DNA of 38,672 nucleotides from Ignavibacteriota bacterium. GTDB lineage: Bacteria > Bacteroidota > Ignavibacteria > Tepidaquicellales > Tepidaquicellaceae. The stretch lies in NCBI GenBank assembly GCA_016218085.1, contig JACREY010000002.1, positions 1-38,672 of the forward strand, written 5' to 3'. Every line of letters starts with the position of its first letter. Position 1 is the first letter of the stretch. Under the pieces are notes generated by a model. The model saw only the letters and a program-made list of their open reading frames with translations. It made no database searches and was not told the DNA's origin. A program made the position numbers and the translations under genes. Shown in pieces: positions 1 to 9,217 of the stretch.

Positions 1-213
1 TAGAGTTCCTGATGAAAGATATTTAATTGTAAGGAAATCCCCGTTTGAAAGTCCCGTTAAATATACATTCCCTTGTCCGTCAACAGCCATATCATTGACT
101 CGGTCACTGTAATTTCCCGGGGAATTATATCTTTGCACCCATTCTGTGATAGGCTGGGCTTTCGCGGAAATGGTAAAAAAGGAAAACAATATTAATATTA
201 TTAATTTTCTCAT
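1..213 (-). CDS. Secreted SBBP-repeat (beta-propeller) protein, N-terminal part only
   Basis: The gene starts with ATG at 213 on the minus strand and runs off the left edge, so only 71 residues are visible. A signal peptide (MRKLIILILFSFFTISAKAQ) is followed by WVQRYNSPGNYSDRV and then DMAVDGQGNVYLTG, which is the hallmark SBBP beta-propeller repeat (D..G..Y.TG). Such proteins in this bacterial group are usually long, exported, and often end in a T9SS sorting tag; that end lies outside the window. The start is supported by the signal peptide and by the AT-rich promoter-like DNA upstream. Function beyond an extracellular propeller is unknown. Confidence 0.8.
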   Translation of the reverse strand, partial: MRKLIILILFSFFTISAKAQPITEWVQRYNSPGNYSDRVNDMAVDGQGNVYLTGLSNGDFLTIKYLSSGTL

Positions 214-523
214 TTATTAATTAAAGTAATAATATTAACGTATTCCATTAATTTATGTTGTTTTGTTTGGTGCGTTTCTTATTGCAAAATATTGACATTT
301 TATTTAAATGTCAAGCTACATTCGGTAATTAACGAATTATTCAATTGTAAAAAAAAAAAAAACGGTAAGGGTAAATTATCGCTTATAATATTGTTAATAT
401 AGTATATTAACCGGTTTTTTAGAAATGTAATAAAGAATGAATATGCATTTTAAAAATTAAATATTTCAACTGAAAAAAGAGGTATAAATCCGTTAGTAAT
501 TTACAGTATATACAGATATAAAT
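214..523. other. AT-rich intergenic region upstream of the SBBP gene
   Basis: About 310 very AT-rich bases with a long poly-A run near 348-361. It must carry the promoter of the minus-strand SBBP gene. I see no ORF, RNA gene or clear operator here. Confidence 0.5.
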
Positions 524-557
524 AAAAAAAATCCTCCCGGTCAGAGAGGATTTTTTT
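524..557 (-). terminator. Intrinsic terminator of the M28 peptidase gene
   Basis: The stem ATCCTC/GAGGAT is extended by flanking A and T runs (524-536 with 546-557), which gives a U tract when read on the minus strand. A second small palindrome, ccctcaaatgaggg at 565-578, lies between it and the stop codon. Confidence 0.85.
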
Positions 558-602
558 ATTTCATCCCTCAAATGAGGGTTTATTATTTTATTGTGGTTTT
601 TC

Positions 603-2687
603 CTATTTAATCACCATCATTCTCATTGTCTTTTCAAATGTACCGGCTGTGATTTTGTATATATATGCACCGCTCGAAAGTGTAGAAGCATCGAAATCAT
701 ATGCATAATATCCCGCTTCCATATTTCCGTTTACCAGCGAAGCTACTTCCCTTCCGAGAATATCGAAAACCTTCAGTGTTACAAAACTTGCTTTCGGAAT
801 TTCGTAATTGATTTTCGTTACAGGATTGAACGGATTCGGATAATTCTGCTTCATATCAAACTTGGTCGGAAGACCAACTGTCTGATTGCTTGTACCTGTT
901 GAAGTTGTAAGGTATAAAGAAATATTCGGCCTTAATGTCTGTGCCGCTCCGCTTGTCATTGTGCAGCCCGATGAGTTATCAGTATAATATCCCCAGGTTT
1001 TTCCTGCATTCGAAGTTGCATAAACGGGTGAATAGCTCGTGTAGCTTGAATTATCATAACAGACTTCTACAAGCAGGTTTCCTGTGCCCGCATACTGAAG
1101 CGGTGTCTGCATGTCAATGTACTGTATTCCCGTTCCCGGAACAGTATAAGTTCCGCTGTAGCAGGTTGTCCAGCCCGATGTTACCCATCCCGTAAGAGAG
1201 GTTGCTGAGGTTATCTGCATTTTTACCGTGAACCCGCTCATTGCCTGTGATGAATTGCTCACTACATTAAATCCTAATTTAGAAATGTATCCCGTTGCAT
1301 TCGGATTGTCGGCATTTATTTCGCTTGCAAGATAAAGCATCTGCGTCCTGCCGTCCATCCAGTATGTCGTGAAAGGATAATTTGATGATGATGTTCCGTT
1401 TCCGATATTAATGATATTAACGTTTGCTACCTGATATTCGAATGTCGTAGTCGGAGCTGTTGTTCCGGGAGGGTTAACACCGCTTCCGCCCGATGGCAGC
1501 GTGGCAACAAGCGAACCCGCCGAATCCTGTGCCGCAATGTAATACTTAACCGTTGTTCCGATTACCTGACCGGGAATTGTAAATTTCACTGTATCGAGAT
1601 TGGTGTAGGATGGCGTCAGATAATTAAATGAACCGTTGTTGACTTTATAATATAATCTCGGCACGTTGCTTCCCATTCCGAGCCTGTAAGATGATTTAAT
1701 AACCGCCGTTGCAATCCTGGGCGCAGTGCTTGGTCCCGTCGAAAGCGGAGTGTGATTAATCGTGATTTTATAATCTCCCGCAATCGTTACAAGTGCCGCT
1801 ATACCCGCCTTTATCATCTTCACAAAATACGGCTTGTTCAAAGACAAATAATTATCGTTTACTGTATGATAATACGGGGTAAAGTCACTATTGTCCTCGA
1901 TAGCAAGTATTGCCTTGTAACCTTTTTGCTGGAATGGCTGGTGGTCACTTCCGCCGTTTAATGATGTTGTTACCTGCGGTACCAGTGTCGGCTGGTATAA
2001 ACTTACTATCTGAGCATATTCATTTGCAAGCGGCATCGAGGCAGTGTTTGTATTTACATCGAGCGCTCCGTCGTTGTTTCCGTCGTATGCTATCATATCA
2101 AAATTCAGGACTGCTATTATAGAATCGCCTCTGTTATATGCAGAGTCTGCATATGCCGTGCTTCCGTAAAGACCTCTTTCTTCCTCGTCCCACGCCGCAA
2201 AAATTATTGTATATGGAAGATTTACGTTCTTAAGAAGTCTCGCCGCCTCGAGTACGCATACCGTACCCGACGCATTATCATCTGCTCCGGGAGCAGTAGT
2301 GCCCGAAGGCATATCGTCATAATGCGCGCATATGATTACATACTGGTTGGGATATTTTGTTCCGGTTTTTTTCGCAAGAACATTTATATCCGTTGAAGTG
2401 ATATTCTGGTACCACGGGGATAAGCCGTAGCTTAAGAACTTTTCGTAAATGTACTGCGATGCTTTGATGTTTCCCGTCTGTGCATAATGCCTTGTCGAAA
2501 TCGTATAAGGGCTTCCTCCAATCATGCATACCGTATCACCGCAAAGATGCCTTTCAAACTTGTAAACCGAATCAGCGCTTACCTGATTCATAATGGATGC
2601 CACGAAAGTATTGTAAGATACCTGGGCAAAAACTGTTGTTGATAAAAATAACAGAAAGAATAATGTAAAGAATTTGATTTGTTTCAT
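603..2687 (-). CDS. Secreted M28-family zinc aminopeptidase with T9SS sorting domain
   Basis: A 694-residue exported peptidase. Residues 1-21 are a signal peptide. Residues about 75-300 form the M28 (aminopeptidase Y/Q type) catalytic domain with every expected metal or catalytic residue: H122 (ICAHYDD), D136 (GADDNASG), E169/E170 (EERGLYGS), D197 (NFDMIAYDG) and H274 (YYHTVND); H249 lies in the common SDHQPF loop. A beta-sandwich region follows (about 310-600). Residues 610-694 are the type A T9SS sorting domain (NYPNPFNPVTKINY), which predicts transport across the outer membrane by type IX secretion. It probably removes N-terminal residues from extracellular peptides. It stands alone, with its own terminator downstream. 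Specificity cannot be read from the sequence. Confidence 0.93.
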   Translation of the reverse strand: MKQIKFFTLFFLLFLSTTVFAQVSYNTFVASIMNQVSADSVYKFERHLCGDTVCMIGGSPYTISTRHYAQTGNIKASQYIYEKFLSYGLSPWYQNITSTDINVLAKKTGTKYPNQYVIICAHYDDMPSGTTAPGADDNASGTVCVLEAARLLKNVNLPYTIIFAAWDEEERGLYGSTAYADSAYNRGDSIIAVLNFDMIAYDGNNDGALDVNTNTASMPLANEYAQIVSLYQPTLVPQVTTSLNGGSDHQPFQQKGYKAILAIEDNSDFTPYYHTVNDNYLSLNKPYFVKMIKAGIAALVTIAGDYKITINHTPLSTGPSTAPRIATAVIKSSYRLGMGSNVPRLYYKVNNGSFNYLTPSYTNLDTVKFTIPGQVIGTTVKYYIAAQDSAGSLVATLPSGGSGVNPPGTTAPTTTFEYQVANVNIINIGNGTSSSNYPFTTYWMDGRTQMLYLASEINADNPNATGYISKLGFNVVSNSSQAMSGFTVKMQITSATSLTGWVTSGWTTCYSGTYTVPGTGIQYIDMQTPLQYAGTGNLLVEVCYDNSSYTSYSPVYATSNAGKTWGYYTDNSSGCTMTSGAAQTLRPNISLYLTTSTGTSNQTVGLPTKFDMKQNYPNPFNPVTKINYEIPKASFVTLKVFDILGREVASLVNGNMEAGYYAYDFDASTLSSGAYIYKITAGTFEKTMRMMVIK

Positions 2688-3048
2688 AACAATTTATTAG
2701 TTTATCTTTAAAAATATACTATTATATTTAAAAGTAAAACATAATTACTTTTCATATTTCAAAATTTGCTGAAAAAATCAATTTTTGGGGAACTTTAAAT
2801 ATCCTTTTTTCGGATTTTCAAAAATCTATTTCTGCTTTATCCGGGAACAAAATCCTCCCCTGTGAGTAGAAAAAATTGTACTTTATCTTTTTATACGTTT
2901 TGCAGCATTTTTGAGTTGCAGCTTGATTAACATAAAAAAGTAGATATTTATGTATTTATTAATTGTTTATATTGTTTAGTGGAACTTGATTCTTAAAATT
3001 AATTGTTATAAATTATTTATTATCATTATTAACCTAAAAAAACACATT

Positions 3049-3456
3049 ATGAAAAAAACCTTATTAGTTATTTTGTTTGCTTTCATGGCGCTTTTCCTGA
3101 TGGGAAAAACTGCTTCAGCACAGACATTGTACTTCTGTGAAGGCGTAACCGATGCAGGAAAACCGATTACACCAAGCAGCACATTCAATATCCCCTCCGG
3201 CGGCGGATATTTCTATCTCCTCGTTAAGTTACCCTATGAAGTCGGCTGCTACAGTGTTGATTATGTTATCTATAAAGAAAACAGCCGCGGTAAAATGATA
3301 TACAATACTACTATCACTCAGGATGATATGCAATCAAGCTGGACCTGGTTCTGGAAAAAAGTTACGTTCTACGAAACAGGATATTACAGGGTAGACGTTG
3401 TCGACTGCTATTCAAACACCCTCACTTCAAGCTACCTTACCGTAAACTGGCAGTAA
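3049..3456 (+). CDS. Small secreted protein of unknown function
   Basis: I place the start at 3049 rather than at the upstream in-frame ATG (2986), because translation from 3049 begins with a clean signal peptide (MKKTLLVILFAFMALFLMGKTASAQ). The mature part is about 110 residues, rich in Tyr, Trp and beta-type sequence, with three cysteines (FCEGV, VGCYS, VDCYS). The pattern GGGYFYLLVKLP...YYRVDVVDCYSN suggests one Ig-like or beta-sandwich fold. I do not recognise the family. It has no T9SS tag and no lipobox, so it is probably periplasmic. It is monocistronic, with a strong terminator at once downstream. Confidence 0.75.
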   Translation: MKKTLLVILFAFMALFLMGKTASAQTLYFCEGVTDAGKPITPSSTFNIPSGGGYFYLLVKLPYEVGCYSVDYVIYKENSRGKMIYNTTITQDDMQSSWTWFWKKVTFYETGYYRVDVVDCYSNTLTSSYLTVNWQ

Positions 3457-3476
3457 AATACAACAGAGATAATTTT

Positions 3477-3502
3477 AAGCCCGCCTCTGGCGGGCTTTTT
3501 TT
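3477..3502 (+). terminator. Intrinsic terminator after the small secreted protein gene
   Basis: Perfect 9-bp stem AAGCCCGCC/GGCGGGCTT (3477-3485 with 3489-3497), three-base loop, then a T run. Confidence 0.92.
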
Positions 3503-3717
3503 ATTCCAAAAATTTTTAATTGTTTAATAATATTTATTAACTTAATTTAGCCTGTGGGAGAACTCCGGGTTATTTTTCCACTTCCCGGATTTGTTTTAAT
3601 TAATTTATAATTCGTTTAAGTTTTTTTAACATTGTAATTCTAAATTAGAGTTATTCAGCTTTTATCTTTAGCAATATATTCTTTAATATTTTTTGTTAAT
3701 TTAAAACACGAGGAACA

Positions 3718-6672
3718 ATGAAAAAAAAGCTTCTCTTTCTTTTTTGTTTTGCCCTGATTGCTTCTTTTGCTTTCTCTCAAACCTATACCGTTAGTGGTAC
3801 GGTTACAGGTCCCGACGGCAAAGAGTATATCACCGGAGCTACGGTTGCCTTAAGCCCGGGCGGGTACGGAACAATCTCCGGCAAATCAGGTGAGTTTACT
3901 GTTAAGGGTGTGAATAAAGGAACCTACACCCTGAAAGTGGATTTCATCGGCTATTCAACTTACTCAAAAGAAATTACCGTAAACGGTGATTTGAAAATCG
4001 ATGTTTCCTTGCAATCGGGAAACATCACTACCGAAGTAATCGAAATTAACCGCGCTATCGACAGGGAAACCCCTGTTGCATTCACGGACATCGACCAGAA
4101 AACTATCGAAAAAAGAATGCAGGGTCAGGATGCTCCGCTTCTTTTGAGAAATGTTCCCGGATTCTATGCCTATTCAACAGACGGTGTTGGAAACGGCGAA
4201 GGAAAACTCCTTATCCGCGGATTCAATCAGAACTATGTTCAGGTACTTATCAACGGAATCCCGACTAATGACCCTGAATCAAACTCTGTCTACTGGTCAA
4301 ACTGGGGCTCGGTTTCTGCAAACGCCCAGTCAATCCAGATTCAGAGAGGCGCCGGCTCCTCACTCTATGGCTCAGGCTCCTTCGGCGGCTCTTTTAACAT
4401 TATGACCGAAACACCCGGACTCACCCGCTTCCTTGGACTAAAAGGAAATATCGGCGACCCGAAAAATACTATGTATGGTGTTACCCTTTCTTCCGGTCTT
4501 CTCGGAAAATTCTCGGGAACTCTTAACATCGAAAGGAAAATTGGAGAAGGCTCCAGAACAAGCGGAAGATACGAAGGATTAAACTATTACCTCTCACTTG
4601 CATTCCTTCCATCGGCAAGCCAGACTCTGAAACTCGTGCTTCACGGTGCTCCGCAGTCGCACGGATATTCGTTCAGCAATGATATCGGATATTTCAAGAA
4701 GTTCGGATACACTGCAAACTCCGCTCCCTTCATTACAAGGGATATTGCAAACCAGTGGGATGCAAAATATAATGCAAGCCCTGATTTTAACAGCCAGTAC
4801 AGAAGCATCTCCGACGGCGTGAGGGAACTTGCCGACGATAACTTCGTGAACCTCTCTCACAATATGTTCCATAAGCCTCAGGTTGAACTTCACTGGACAT
4901 ATAACCTGCCCGATAACTCAACTTTCCGAGCTACAGGTTTCTGGTCAGCAGGTAGAGGCGGCGGCTCGAGCATTAACTCCGCAGGTACAGTATGGGGATG
5001 GAAAAACGGATTGGGGTTAAACGGAATCAGAATCGATACCCTGACCACTAATAAATACGGACCCGAAGGGTATATCAACAGCTTCGGCGTTTTCGATACA
5101 GTCTATTCAAAAACAGGTTATCAGAGAAACAGCTACTCGATTCATAACCAGACCGGTATACTCGCAAGTTATGAAAGAAGTTTGAATAAAAACTTAAGAG
5201 TTACCGGCGGTGCTGAATTCAGATACTGGACTGCAGACCATCCTGGATATTTTACAAATATGTTCGGTAAAACAGCTACTACATCTACAAAAATATATCA
5301 AAGATATGCCTTGAGAGACACGGCAGGAAAAGTAACCGGTGCAACATTCAGCAGACAGGTTTATCAGGGCGATATAAACGGACCCGACTATGACTGGGGT
5401 CCCGATATATTCGGATGGAAATCAGATAACGACCCGACATATAGGTCTCAGTATAGAAATTACCTCGGCGAAACTCCGCAGATGACTATCTTCGCTCAGG
5501 GAAATTATGTAATTGACAAATTGAACATTATGGGTTCTCTTCAGTATGTATGGTATAAATACAAACTCACAGAAAATATGCCAAGCGAAAATGCAATCGG
5601 CCAGAAACTCACTGTCGCCGAAGCCAGCGCGCTTAACCTCCAGAACGAAGGACCCGTTGGAGATAAATTCTATATGAAAGGTACAGACAGCAGATGGTAT
5701 CAGTTCGACCTCGTAAGGGCAGACCGCTCACGCGGATTCTTCCAGCCGAAAGTCGGATTGAACTATAATGCAACTCAAAACCTGAATATCTTTGCAAACT
5801 TCTCACACGTCGAAAGATTTGTTGACCTCGGTGTCTATTACAACCAGGGCAGAATCAACCTCGATGCCGAAGACGAAAAATCCAATCAGTTCGAACTCGG
5901 CCTCGGATGGAATTCCGAACTCTTTACCTCCAAACTGAACGGCTACTATATGCTGTGGGATAATAAATCCGCCAGCGTCCAGGACCAGTCAAAAGCAGGT
6001 GAACCAGGTTACGACAGAAACGGTTTCAGAACCGAATTAATTGGTACTTCAAGACATATGGGCGTGGAACTCGAACTCGGATATTCGTTCAATAAAATCC
6101 TCCCCTGGAAAGGCTTCGGAATAAAAGGTGCCGTTTCCTTTATGGATAATACCTGGCAGTCTGTACTCGAAAGCGTGCTCAAAGACCCGATTACCGGTAA
6201 ACTAAGAGCATTTAATGCAGGCGCTCTTAATCAAAACGGAAATGTCGATACACTGTACTTCAGCGAACTCGAAGGCACACCCGTTGCAAGCGGTCCGCAG
6301 TTTATGTCAAGTCTCAGCCTGACATATGATAATTACGGTGTGTTCGGCTCCTTCGATGCAAGCTTCTTCGGAAAAGATTATATTCTCGACGGCGGCTCCT
6401 ATACAGCTGTCAATGGTAACTGGATTGGATTCGACAGCAAAGGAAGAGAATTGTTCCAGAGTGAATTCGATAACCAGCTTCCGACAAGGATTCTGTTCGA
6501 CCTTAACCTCGGATATAATTTTAATTTCGGAAAACAGCTTCCTCTCAGAGGAACAATCACCGGCCAGATTCTTAACATATTCGATACCGAATATCTAGCT
6601 TCGGCAGACAGGTTCGGTGTAATCCCGGGTATGAAAAGAGCATTCAGACTTAATCTGTCCTTAGGTTTTTGA
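3718..6672 (+). CDS. TonB-dependent outer-membrane receptor with carboxypeptidase-regulatory-like domain
   Basis: A 984-residue outer-membrane transporter. Residues 1-20 are a signal peptide. Residues about 22-98 are a carboxypeptidase-D regulatory-like beta-sandwich (VSGTVTGPDGKEYITGATV ... GTYTLKVDFIGY). Residues about 115-225 are the plug (LLRNVPGF, LLIRGFNQNYVQVLINGIP, IQRGAGSSLYGSGSFGG). The rest is a beta-barrel, with typical receptor motifs (FANFSHVERF, GYNFNFGK) and a terminal aromatic residue (LNLSLGF) of the kind needed for barrel insertion. The family imports siderophores, vitamins, metals or oligomers using TonB-ExbBD energy. No SusD-like lipoprotein is adjacent, so a glycan SusC role is not supported, and the substrate is unknown. 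It is monocistronic. Confidence 0.95.
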   Translation: MKKKLLFLFCFALIASFAFSQTYTVSGTVTGPDGKEYITGATVALSPGGYGTISGKSGEFTVKGVNKGTYTLKVDFIGYSTYSKEITVNGDLKIDVSLQSGNITTEVIEINRAIDRETPVAFTDIDQKTIEKRMQGQDAPLLLRNVPGFYAYSTDGVGNGEGKLLIRGFNQNYVQVLINGIPTNDPESNSVYWSNWGSVSANAQSIQIQRGAGSSLYGSGSFGGSFNIMTETPGLTRFLGLKGNIGDPKNTMYGVTLSSGLLGKFSGTLNIERKIGEGSRTSGRYEGLNYYLSLAFLPSASQTLKLVLHGAPQSHGYSFSNDIGYFKKFGYTANSAPFITRDIANQWDAKYNASPDFNSQYRSISDGVRELADDNFVNLSHNMFHKPQVELHWTYNLPDNSTFRATGFWSAGRGGGSSINSAGTVWGWKNGLGLNGIRIDTLTTNKYGPEGYINSFGVFDTVYSKTGYQRNSYSIHNQTGILASYERSLNKNLRVTGGAEFRYWTADHPGYFTNMFGKTATTSTKIYQRYALRDTAGKVTGATFSRQVYQGDINGPDYDWGPDIFGWKSDNDPTYRSQYRNYLGETPQMTIFAQGNYVIDKLNIMGSLQYVWYKYKLTENMPSENAIGQKLTVAEASALNLQNEGPVGDKFYMKGTDSRWYQFDLVRADRSRGFFQPKVGLNYNATQNLNIFANFSHVERFVDLGVYYNQGRINLDAEDEKSNQFELGLGWNSELFTSKLNGYYMLWDNKSASVQDQSKAGEPGYDRNGFRTELIGTSRHMGVELELGYSFNKILPWKGFGIKGAVSFMDNTWQSVLESVLKDPITGKLRAFNAGALNQNGNVDTLYFSELEGTPVASGPQFMSSLSLTYDNYGVFGSFDASFFGKDYILDGGSYTAVNGNWIGFDSKGRELFQSEFDNQLPTRILFDLNLGYNFNFGKQLPLRGTITGQILNIFDTEYLASADRFGVIPGMKRAFRLNLSLGF

Positions 6673-6698
6673 TAGTTAATTAACACCTGAAATAAAAT

Positions 6699-6734
6699 AC
6701 AGTTCCGCCCGAAAGAGCGGAACTGTTTTTTTTA
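6699..6734 (+). terminator. Intrinsic terminator of the TonB receptor gene
   Basis: 10-bp stem ACAGTTCCGC/GCGGAACTGT (6699-6708 with 6717-6726), loop CCGAAAGA, eight-T tail. Stem and loop are base-for-base the same as the terminator at 11168. Confidence 0.95.
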
Positions 6735-6862
6735 GTATGCAGACTATAGCAAATATAGTTTAATATTAATTCTTTATTTATCGGTTGACAATAAATAACG
6801 CATAAATTAAATTATGAGTATAATATCATATTTAATATTGAATTATTTAATGGGGGTAATGT

Positions 6863-8863
6863 TTGATATTACAAAAAAAATATTCATTTCTAATTTTATT
6901 CTTTTTAGCTTTACTTATCTCTCCGATAAGCGCACAAAAATCAATGATACCCAAAGACTTTGGGTTAAAATTAACTCACGGCCGTATCGATAGGTCTGCA
7001 ATTACCAAAACACAAGCCGACACCATTGTTATCGGTATGTTTAACTTCGAAGATTACCTCGAAGATGTTGCAGTTTTATATAAATCGAAAAACAGTATTG
7101 TTATTTACAGAAACGAAGGAAACGGCTCTATGTCAGAGTACAGAAAAATAGATGCAGCGGACAATAAAAAACTCCTGCGTATTGAAAAAGTAAAACCCTC
7201 TGATCTGAAAGAAAATCCCAATCAAAGAAACGGCATTAAGCTTTATTACGCAGACGGGACAGAAAAGCTCATCAAAGACAGGGAAATCCTGCTTGGAGAG
7301 GAAAAAGCAAACTCTAAATCTCCCGAAAGAGATTTTTTTTGTGATGCAAAAGCATTCCTCTACGGACTAAACTGGGTGGAGCAGTGGAGAAGCGAAAGAA
7401 ACGGAGGTCCTTCACCCTGGGTTGAAGTCGGAGACTTTGACAGAGACGGCAAGGTCGAAGCCGTATATACATTCTGGCCAATGAGCGGACAGCCTTTCCC
7501 TACACATATGGTGGTTTTCGAATGCATTAACCAATATCAGTACAGGATAGAATGGGACACAACTTTTGCAAACGGAGGATATAATATAGATTTTCCTATG
7601 ATGGATTTTGATAAAGACGGCAATAAAGAGTTTTTTGCCTGGAATAGAAATTTTATAGGTGAACTTAATCTTGGTTTATACGAGTGTACGGGAGACGGAA
7701 AATACAAATTTAAAATGGGAACATTTTTAAATCAAAAACTTCCAATGAGTATTGACTATAGTGACTCGGTTAAGATGAGCGGTTACACAGGACCCGGTAT
7801 GTGGATAGTATTTTCGGATTGGGGTGGCGGTTGGGAATCTACTGAAATTCAAAAATACAGGTTCATTCAAAAATATCCTAACTACTATAGTTTTGAACTA
7901 TATTTTAAAAATGCGTGGCCCAAAGCAAACTGGTTTTGCTATTCAATCGCAGGATGTGATATAGATAAAGACGGAAAAGAAGAGGTTGTGCTTGGCGATA
8001 CGCAATGGGATACTGATTACATAACTTATTTCGATTCCACGGGGGTCAGTTCAAATTTAGGTTACGAGCATAAAGAAATCATTCCCAATGCGCCAATATC
8101 GGGAGGCTATATCGTAAGCAAAGACCTTGATAACGATGGGTATAAAGAGATTACGGTTTGCGGAATAGGCAATCATTCCGGCTCGATAGGTACGGTTAAG
8201 CACACCGGCTCACCCGGGCAAAATCAATTTATTACCGTTTGGTTTGACAGCACCAGTGTTGTGGCTATGCCTAATATGGGTATCGATACAGGTAGCATCG
8301 ATAATATCTATTCGGTTTTGTTTCCGACAGTAGCTTCTAAACCGGGACCAATTGAATTTCTTTGTCTGTATACTTATTCAAGAAATGGAGTATTCACATT
8401 TAACCAAACTACAAATATGAATAAGGATTCTTTAGGGTTTATCGGAGCAAAATTATACGATATGGATAACGACGGTAAACAGAATATAATTACTCCGTTT
8501 GGTTGGTATTTATCTTCGGGAAATTATTATCTGGGTCTGATGTCAATGGAGCAGGTCGGAACAATAGGCATACACAATATCAGTTCCGAAGTACCAAAAG
8601 ACTATAAGCTATACCAGAATTATCCTAACCCGTTTAATTCTTCGACAAATATCAAATATCAGATAACAAATAACAAATTTATTAAATTAAAGATATTTGA
8701 TATACTTGGAAAAGAAGTTGGAATTTTAGTAAACAAATTTCAGAAAGCGGGTACATATGAAGTAAATTTCAATGCAAATAACTTATCCTCAGGAGTTTAT
8801 TTTTACTCGTTATTTGCAGATGATAAAAGAATAGATACAAAAAAAATGTTGATGATTAAATGA
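6863..8863 (+). CDS. FG-GAP/VCBS-repeat surface protein with T9SS sorting domain
   Basis: A 666-residue secreted protein. The start codon must be TTG at 6863: an in-frame TAA sits at 6857, and the next in-frame ATG would remove the signal peptide (MILQKKYSFLILFFLALLISP). A purine run (GGGGG, 6852-6856) lies just upstream. Several FG-GAP/VCBS-type calcium-loop blades are visible: DFDRDGKVEAVYTF, DFDKDGNKEFFAWN, DIDKDGKEEVVLG, DLDNDGYKEITVCG and DMDNDGKQNIITPFG, which suggests an integrin-like beta-propeller. The last ~80 residues are a T9SS type A tag (NYPNPFNSSTNIKY ... LSSGVYFYS). Its role is probably binding or adhesion at the surface; no catalytic motif is seen. The stop codon lies inside a hairpin. 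Confidence 0.88.
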   Translation: MILQKKYSFLILFFLALLISPISAQKSMIPKDFGLKLTHGRIDRSAITKTQADTIVIGMFNFEDYLEDVAVLYKSKNSIVIYRNEGNGSMSEYRKIDAADNKKLLRIEKVKPSDLKENPNQRNGIKLYYADGTEKLIKDREILLGEEKANSKSPERDFFCDAKAFLYGLNWVEQWRSERNGGPSPWVEVGDFDRDGKVEAVYTFWPMSGQPFPTHMVVFECINQYQYRIEWDTTFANGGYNIDFPMMDFDKDGNKEFFAWNRNFIGELNLGLYECTGDGKYKFKMGTFLNQKLPMSIDYSDSVKMSGYTGPGMWIVFSDWGGGWESTEIQKYRFIQKYPNYYSFELYFKNAWPKANWFCYSIAGCDIDKDGKEEVVLGDTQWDTDYITYFDSTGVSSNLGYEHKEIIPNAPISGGYIVSKDLDNDGYKEITVCGIGNHSGSIGTVKHTGSPGQNQFITVWFDSTSVVAMPNMGIDTGSIDNIYSVLFPTVASKPGPIEFLCLYTYSRNGVFTFNQTTNMNKDSLGFIGAKLYDMDNDGKQNIITPFGWYLSSGNYYLGLMSMEQVGTIGIHNISSEVPKDYKLYQNYPNPFNSSTNIKYQITNNKFIKLKIFDILGKEVGILVNKFQKAGTYEVNFNANNLSSGVYFYSLFADDKRIDTKKMLMIK

Positions 8864-8881
8864 CGAGGCAGTCATTTAATC
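8854..8881 (+). repeat. 11-bp inverted repeat over the stop codon
   Basis: GATTAAATGAC (8854-8864) pairs perfectly with GTCATTTAATC (8871-8881) around a six-base loop; the TGA stop (8861-8863) is inside the left arm. A closely similar hairpin closes the gene ending at 23827. Confidence 0.8.
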
Positions 8882-8883
8882 GA

Positions 8884-8901
8884 AACCCGCTGTGGCGGGT
8901 T
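8884..8901 (+). terminator. GC hairpin after the FG-GAP gene, no U tract
   Basis: Stem AACCCGC/GCGGGTT with loop TGTG. It lacks a T run, so it may be an mRNA-stabilising or repeat-type hairpin rather than a true terminator. The 13-base word GTTGATGATTAAA occurs both before (8848-8860) and after (8899-8911) this element. Confidence 0.45.
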
Positions 8902-8911
8902 GATGATTAAA

Positions 8912-9047
8912 CAATTAGAAAGGGGGAGAAAATGAATATACCACCATAATAAGTTAAAAGTTAAAGGTTATAAAGTTAAAAGTTTAAAGCTATATAAAAG
9001 AAATCAATATAGAAATAATTAAAGATAAGTAAATATAGGTTTTTTAA
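8912..9047. other. AT-rich spacer with simple-sequence tract
   Basis: Contains loosely repeated AAAGTTAAA words (about 8952-8990) and no ORF. It probably holds part of the promoter for the gene at 9218, but I could not assign promoter boxes. Confidence 0.4.
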
Positions 9048-9165
9048 TAAAGAGCTTAACACCGTTTTTTCGATTAAATCAGCCGTTGGAAGCATTTTTT
9101 TCGAAAATAAAATACATTTTAGTGTAGAGACTACACCTTTTGCATTTTAAGGTGTAAGCTCTTTA
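9048..9165 (+). promoter_or_regulatory. Structured leader or MITE-like element with long terminal inverted repeats
   Basis: TAAAGAGCTTAACACC (9048-9063) pairs with GGTGTAAGCTCTTTA (9151-9165): 15 base pairs with one bulged A. Inside are two mutually exclusive hairpins, GTGTAG/CTACAC (within 9122-9137) and TACACCTT/AAGGTGTA (9132-9139 with 9149-9156). The second one also competes with the outer stem. It ends about 50 bases before the ATG at 9218. It could be a switching leader RNA or a small non-autonomous insertion with terminal inverted repeats. Confidence 0.55.
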
Positions 9166-9217
9166 GGTTTTAATTTACAACTAAATAACAAAATTAAAAA
9201 TTTAAATAAAAATCACT

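Noticed and set aside
3718-6672. SusC-type glycan uptake locus
   Set aside because: There is no SusD-like lipoprotein and no glycoside hydrolase next to the receptor; it is kept as a general TonB-dependent receptor.
6845-6862. GGGGGTA as a half CsoR operator (also near 20594)
   Set aside because: Neither place has the matching CCCCC half, so they are not palindromes like the one at 15490.
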